Origin: an uncultured Kiritimatiellota bacterium
GTDB lineage: Bacteria > Verrucomicrobiota > Kiritimatiellia > RFP12 > UBA1067
Direction of reading: 5' to 3'
DNA length: 34,828 bases
NCBI GenBank assembly: GCA_934667425.1
Contig: CAKULV010000034.1
Span: 1 to 34,828, forward strand
Shown: in pieces, positions 31,027 to 34,828 of the stretch
How the letters are laid out: each line of letters begins with the position of its first letter
How positions within the stretch are numbered: the first letter of the stretch is position 1
Notes under the pieces: model-generated
What the model saw: the letters and a program-made list of their open reading frames with translations, nothing else
What the model was told of the DNA's origin: nothing
The model's database searches: none
Program-made: the position numbers and the translations under genes

Positions 31027-32703
31027 CTACAAGGACCCGCCGCGAGAGGCCGTGCGCGGCTCAACGGTCAGAGAGGCGTTCTCCTGCAGCGTCAGTTCGG
31101 AGACGCGAGCCGCCGGGTCGCTTGCCGCGCCATGCCATGACGCAAGCGACAGGTTCAGGGCGTCCGTGACCGCGCGCGAACCCAGTTCCGACGCGTAGTT
31201 GCCGCGAAAATGCAGCTGATAGTTCTGCACATACGCCGTCATCGACGATCCCCAGCTCGCCGTCGATCCGAAGAACGCCGGATAAAAGACCTCCGGCAGG
31301 TTGTCGAACGTCCTCGAAGCCGCATAGTCAAGCGAAATGGCCGCGCAGACGACCCGGACGGACAGCGTGCCCGCCCCGTCATACCTGACGCTTACGTTGA
31401 ACGTGCGCCCCTTCGCCAACGCCATCTGCTGCATGGGCGTTTCGCGAACGCCGCCGGCGAACCAGCCGAAGCCCTCTCCCTTGTAGCTTCGCACGTAGAA
31501 GCCGGCGGACTCCGCCGCGCCGGGGTAATAGTAGGAGTCTGTGCCGTTGTCTTCGCACGTGCCGGCGGAGGACGTCGGCATCAGCGCGAACGAAATGCCC
31601 TGTGCGCCGCCCTGCGAACCGTCGGAATCGGAGCCGGGCGTGCCGAAAGCTTCGCAGGCCCAGTCAAAGTCGAGGGCAAACGGACGATCCCGGTAAAGAG
31701 GAGCCTGCCCTGTCGCGCCGAACTTCAGGCTCTTGTCCTTTTCAGCCGGCACCATCAGGCGCGAAACCTGCAACCCCTTGCCATCTCTGATCAGCGACTC
31801 CCCCGCACAGGCCCAATTCCCCTCCGCGATCCCGTATTCAGCCGGCGCCGACTTGGATGTCGCGCCTCGGTCGATTCGTCCGGAGATCGCCGAGAACTCC
31901 TGGAACACAAACATGCGGCGCTCGTTCCCCCAATCTGTCGAACTGCCCGTCCACCCCATGTAGAACTTCTCTTCGCTTTCCCCGAGAGCCGAAGTGAAGT
32001 CATGCGACAGCACGACGGGGACGCGTCCCTCCTGCGCCATGGTCACCGTCCACCGGCGGTTTGTGCAGCCGATCGTGAAGTCAATCGCCTTCATCGGATC
32101 CACATTCGCGCCACCCGCCTCGCCGAACTTGATCCAATCGGAGTCTGGGACCGAGACGTTCGCGTTCTCAACCCACCTCACGCCCTTCTGGTAATGATGG
32201 AACATCAGTCCGCAGCTCCCCGGCGGCATGCCAAGCGCGGCGCTCCCCAGGCCCGCGCTCTCGTAATCGCTGTACGCCTCCGGACCGGCCGGTTGCATGA
32301 CGAACGTCCAGCCAGCGACCCCGTTCGTGTCCTGGTTCTCGCGAAAGTCAACACAGGGCGCGTAGCGGAAGCTCACCTCCCAGCACGCCGATGCCGGCAG
32401 CGGGTCGTTGAGCCACACGGCATGGTACTGGTGTCCGCCGTCGTCGATCAGCACGAGATTCCCGTCGGCGTTCAGATGCGCCAGTTCCTCGCTGAAGACC
32501 ACGCCCTTGCCGTTGACCGGCATAACCGTCCGCCCGACCGTGATCCAGTCACGCCCCGGCCCAGCCACCGTTCCGAGAGCCGCCATCTGAGGCAAAGGCT
32601 TCGCCGAAAGCACTTCGTCCGTGACGGCAATCGACTCCGCCGCCCTCACGGGGGCGCAAGACAATGCGGCCACTGCCGCGACTGCCAGCGTTTGCACGTT
32701 CAT
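31027..32703 (-). CDS. Secreted two-domain L-type lectin-like protein, amber-interrupted
   Basis: 558 residues from ATG 32703, with AAGGAG about 8 nt upstream and ATGA overlap with the previous gene. The signal peptide ends at about residue 22 (CAPVRAAE). Two related legume-lectin-like sandwiches follow (about 30-275 and 300-520), recognisable from AGWTFVMQP and GISFALMPTS, repeated QYHAVWLND/ALDFDW strands, and paired FYMGWTGSSTDWG and FYPAFFGSTASWG near each domain end. Probably binds carbohydrate outside the cell. The frame stops at TAG but continues in phase for 115 codons, so the full protein would be about 672 residues. TAG is a normal stop in other genes here, which argues for a mutation rather than a changed code. 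Confidence 0.78.
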   Translation of the reverse strand: MNVQTLAVAAVAALSCAPVRAAESIAVTDEVLSAKPLPQMAALGTVAGPGRDWITVGRTVMPVNGKGVVFSEELAHLNADGNLVLIDDGGHQYHAVWLNDPLPASACWEVSFRYAPCVDFRENQDTNGVAGWTFVMQPAGPEAYSDYESAGLGSAALGMPPGSCGLMFHHYQKGVRWVENANVSVPDSDWIKFGEAGGANVDPMKAIDFTIGCTNRRWTVTMAQEGRVPVVLSHDFTSALGESEEKFYMGWTGSSTDWGNERRMFVFQEFSAISGRIDRGATSKSAPAEYGIAEGNWACAGESLIRDGKGLQVSRLMVPAEKDKSLKFGATGQAPLYRDRPFALDFDWACEAFGTPGSDSDGSQGGAQGISFALMPTSSAGTCEDNGTDSYYYPGAAESAGFYVRSYKGEGFGWFAGGVRETPMQQMALAKGRTFNVSVRYDGAGTLSVRVVCAAISLDYAASRTFDNLPEVFYPAFFGSTASWGSSMTAYVQNYQLHFRGNYASELGSRAVTDALNLSLASWHGAASDPAARVSELTLQENASLTVEPRTASRGGSL

Positions 32704-34508
32704 TTCCTGTCTCCTTCTGCTTCTCTGGTCTTGCCGTTGGTCCCGTCGGCGTCTGAAGCATGACAGCCGGCGGAGACTTGCCGCGATGCGGCTTCGCATG
32801 TGCGCGTCCGGATCGTGTCAATCACCCGCGCGAAGTCCTCGACCCTGCGATCGTCGCCCTTCCACGAGCAGTACATGAATCCCATGCAGCCCCGCGTCCG
32901 GAAGCCCGCTTCGACCTGCTGACGCGTGTAGCTCATCGCCGGATCGTTCGCATCGTGGTCATAGTAGGACCCGACAAGCGTTCGGAAGCCTTCCGCGGAA
33001 AAGAAATCCAGCGCAGCTGCGGCCTTCTTCGGGTTATCGTCCCAATACAGCATCACGATATCCCTCGGCACGTGTTTCCAGGATTCCGCAAACGTGGTCG
33101 CGCAGGAATAGAAGTCCTCGTGGGCGTTAAGCAGAGGGTCGAACATGTCGCTCCAGATGAAGACCGTGATCGCCGGGTCCTGCCGACGGACGGCCTCGCG
33201 CATCGCCGTGACCGTCTCCCCGAGAAGCCGCCCCATCGTCTTGCCGCTCATGCGGCAAGCGGCGCACGTGCCTCCGTTGCGGTACTCGTTGATGCCGATC
33301 ATCCAGTCCTTGGGACGGAGAAGCGCGTACGTCGAACGTGCGCTCGCCTCGATCCGCTCCCGGAGGCGCGGGTGGCTCAGGCACACGGAAATCTGCCCGC
33401 GATGCGCGCGGGAGGCCTGATAGCAATCGACCAGCAGCTCTTCTCCTTCGGAAACGCCGCCCCCCGGCAGAATCCGGAACTCGCGCAATTCGGGCCCCTG
33501 GAGGTCGTCGAAGCGGAAAGGCGGCATGCCGCGAAAATCGGCGAAGTCGCGCCCGGCCAGATATGGAGCCCCCGTGCGCGCCGACCGCACGGACAGCGGG
33601 CAACCGTCGTTTTTCGGCAGAAGATCCGGCGGAATCTCGCGCAGGGAGAAGTCTCGCACGTTGACGGACACGCCGTCTTGCCAGACGCCGCAGAACGAAT
33701 CGCAGTCAACGCTCTCGCCAGTCTCAAACGTGTAGTCGAGGGTGAACGCCGTCGATCCCCCCGCCTTGACGTTGATGCTCCGCTCGCCGAAATTGCGCTT
33801 GTATCTTGGCTCGCGACCGGCCGGATTCGCCGGCTTGACGTAGTAGACGAAGCGGCAGTCCGAACCGACATTCCCCAGCTCGACGGTGCCATGCGCGCGA
33901 TAACGGCGATAGGGCCGAAGCGTAAACTTCGCGTAGGCGCGTCCGCGGCCGATGTCCTTGTAGGCGTCGGCGACCGGGAACGGCCCGTCAGATTCTGAAA
34001 AGACGGCCTTTCCGTCGCGGACGACATACCGGAGCCCCTTCAGCGGACGCCCTTCGGCCATGTCGGGGTCTTGCGGCAGCAACTCGCCGTACCCAAGCGA
34101 CCAGACGCCGGGGATCACGTCCAGCCCGTGCGCCCGGAAAATCCCGACCACTTGCGCATGGATCTTGCGCTTCTCCTCGCCCCACCACTCTGACGAGCCC
34201 TGCGAACAGCTCATCTGGACGCCTGTGTAGCCAGACGCCCGCAGACGCGGGGCCAGCTCTGACGCATGGGTGACGCTTGAGGCGGACTGGCAATGGTCCC
34301 GCCACATGTACCAAAGGCGCGGACACAAGGGGGCACGTTCCTGCGCCGCCGCACAAGTCGTTACAGACGCGCAAAGGCCTGCACATCCAAGCAGACAGGC
34401 TCGGAATGCCGCCATCGCGGTTCGCGTCAAGGCCGCATTCCTCACAGCGCCTTGCGATATCAGCTCCCTGGCTCTCGATAGTAGGAGATAGACAACTGGC
34501 TTCCTCAT
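32700..34508 (-). CDS. Secreted protein with probable TIM-barrel glycosidase-like fold, unknown family
   Basis: 602 residues from ATG 34508. The ATG four codons earlier overlaps the -10 box and cannot be used if that box is correct. The N-terminus is an unusually long leader: a basic about 35-residue segment precedes a hydrophobic core (FRACLLGCAGLCASVTTCAAA), so an internal start at 34415 is an alternative. The body begins RLWYMWRDH, then YTGVQMSCSQGSSEWWGEE and LDVIPGVWSLGYGE. The C-terminal half has MIGINEYRNGG (possible catalytic Glu), VFIWSDMFDP and IVMLYWDDNP, strands like those of GH20-type barrels, with a beta-domain inserted at about 170-300. I cannot assign a family. It overlaps the lectin-like gene (ATGA). 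Confidence 0.68.
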   Translation of the reverse strand: MRKPVVYLLLSRARELISQGAVRNAALTRTAMAAFRACLLGCAGLCASVTTCAAAQERAPLCPRLWYMWRDHCQSASSVTHASELAPRLRASGYTGVQMSCSQGSSEWWGEEKRKIHAQVVGIFRAHGLDVIPGVWSLGYGELLPQDPDMAEGRPLKGLRYVVRDGKAVFSESDGPFPVADAYKDIGRGRAYAKFTLRPYRRYRAHGTVELGNVGSDCRFVYYVKPANPAGREPRYKRNFGERSINVKAGGSTAFTLDYTFETGESVDCDSFCGVWQDGVSVNVRDFSLREIPPDLLPKNDGCPLSVRSARTGAPYLAGRDFADFRGMPPFRFDDLQGPELREFRILPGGGVSEGEELLVDCYQASRAHRGQISVCLSHPRLRERIEASARSTYALLRPKDWMIGINEYRNGGTCAACRMSGKTMGRLLGETVTAMREAVRRQDPAITVFIWSDMFDPLLNAHEDFYSCATTFAESWKHVPRDIVMLYWDDNPKKAAAALDFFSAEGFRTLVGSYYDHDANDPAMSYTRQQVEAGFRTRGCMGFMYCSWKGDDRRVEDFARVIDTIRTRTCEAASRQVSAGCHASDADGTNGKTREAEGDRK

Positions 34509-34518
34509 GATGTCGCGC

Positions 34519-34526
34519 ATTGTACA
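34519..34526 (-). promoter_or_regulatory. -10 promoter of the barrel-protein/lectin operon
   Basis: TGTACAAT on the minus strand, after a TTTTGA tract, with the hexamer TACAAT ending 10 nt before ATG 34508. The TG abuts the hexamer without the usual single base. Confidence 0.5.
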
Positions 34527-34668
34527 TCAAAAGGGCCGCCCGTGCGCACCTAATCGGTTAACTTTAGAGCAAACGGCTCCGGATCCGGACAGCAGGCCTG
34601 CAAAACCCCATATGCGCCTGCGAGGCGCATTGCGCCCAATGGAAAAGATCATGCGAAGGCCTTTGCAT

Positions 34669-34703
34669 AAAAAAATCCCGCGCGGCCCATGGCCGATAGC
34701 GGG
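34669..34703 (-). terminator. Rho-independent terminator of the tRNA-Ala transcript
   Basis: On the minus strand: CCCGC, TAT, CGGCC, ATG loop, GGCCG, C, GCGGG, then A and seven T. A strong G+C stem with U-run about 50 nt beyond the tRNA 3' end. The 34529-34668 stretch beyond it holds no gene that I can support. Confidence 0.85.
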
Positions 34704-34753
34704 GTGCTTCAATTCGGTAAACCGACCCGACTTCCACCTTCACCGACGAAGAA

Positions 34754-34828
34754 TGGTGGAGAAGAAGAGATTCGAACTCTCGACCCCCACGTTGCGAACG
34801 TGATGCTCTACCAACTGAGCTACTTCCC
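34754..34828 (-). tRNA. tRNA-Ala(CGC), 5' base outside the window
   Basis: Cloverleaf read on the minus strand: acceptor bases 2-7 GGGAAG pair with CTTCTC including the G3:U70 wobble that defines alanine tRNAs; D arm GCTC/GAGC; anticodon stem TCACG/CGTGG with loop TTCGCAA, anticodon CGC; T arm GAGAG-TTCGAAT-CTCTT; discriminator A and encoded CCA at 34754-34756. Only base 1 is cut off by the end of the window. It reads the GCG codon. Confidence 0.94.

Noticed and set aside
31027..31029. Reassigned TAG codon or pyrrolysine
   Set aside because: TAG ends the histidine kinase and PAS-hydrogenase genes normally and no pyl genes are visible.
34507..34803. 98-codon frame ending RFELSTPTLRT
   Set aside because: The end is the antisense translation of the tRNA-Ala gene, a common false ORF; the frame also crosses the terminator.

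Overview
The window (about 60% G+C) looks like a chromosomal segment of an anaerobic, fermentative, polysaccharide-degrading bacterium. The gene set points to the PVC group, most likely a gut Kiritimatiellota/Lentisphaerota-type organism. The evidence is large secreted glycoside hydrolases and beta-helix proteins, a GntR-HTH/LacI-type hybrid regulator, oxygen-sensitive [FeFe] hydrogenases and small toxin-antitoxin-like cassettes. This assignment is inferred from gene content only; there is no rRNA in the window.

Layout. 67-1002 (-): a DUF3990/DUF3791-type three-gene cassette with overlapping or abutting genes. 1276-3308 (+): a polyprenyl-phosphate-dependent glycosyltransferase (GT39/ArnT-like) overlapping a GT2 polyprenyl-phosphate sugar synthase, ending in a 33-bp palindrome. 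3404-5456 (+): an OmpR-type response regulator and histidine kinase. 5483-10421 (-): a five-gene [FeFe]-hydrogenase operon with two thioredoxin-like [2Fe-2S] proteins, a PAS-containing sensory-type (group C-like) hydrogenase, a PP2C/SpoIIE phosphatase and a catalytic group B-like hydrogenase. 10569-11362 (-): a GNAT toxin/antitoxin-like pair. 11505-22084 (-): a four-gene secretome operon (membrane acyltransferase, triple beta-helix protein, DUF6067-like protein, GH2 enzyme whose 3' end looks truncated beside the GNAT cassette). 22171-23262 (-) and 23413-24792 (+): a hybrid regulator divergent from a secreted amidohydrolase-like protein. 24939-25691 (+): an M50 membrane metalloprotease. 25756-30623 (-): a GH27 alpha-galactosidase preceded by an acetylesterase-GH28 fusion. 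30682-34508 (-): a two-domain lectin-like protein broken by an in-frame amber codon, and a TIM-barrel-like secreted protein. 34669-34828 (-): a tRNA-Ala(CGC) with a clear terminator, missing one base at the window edge.

How the genes fit together. The hydrogenase operon has the parts of a redox or H2 sensing circuit (sensory hydrogenase to phosphatase) next to the enzyme that would make H2. The right half is a scavenging secretome for acetylated, galactose- and galacturonate-containing plant polysaccharides. The left part is envelope glycosylation plus a two-component system.

The most general pattern is in the promoters. Eight transcription units begin with an extended -10 (TGnTAnAAT or a close variant) whose last base lies 6-10 nt from the start codon (6-8 nt in seven of them), so the ATG falls at about +1 (leaderless mRNA). 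Most genes inside operons instead have Shine-Dalgarno sites or overlapping stop/start codons. Other items worth a second look are the amber-interrupted lectin gene, the apparently truncated GH2 fusion at the toxin-antitoxin boundary, and the three-gene ADP-ribosyltransferase-like cassette.
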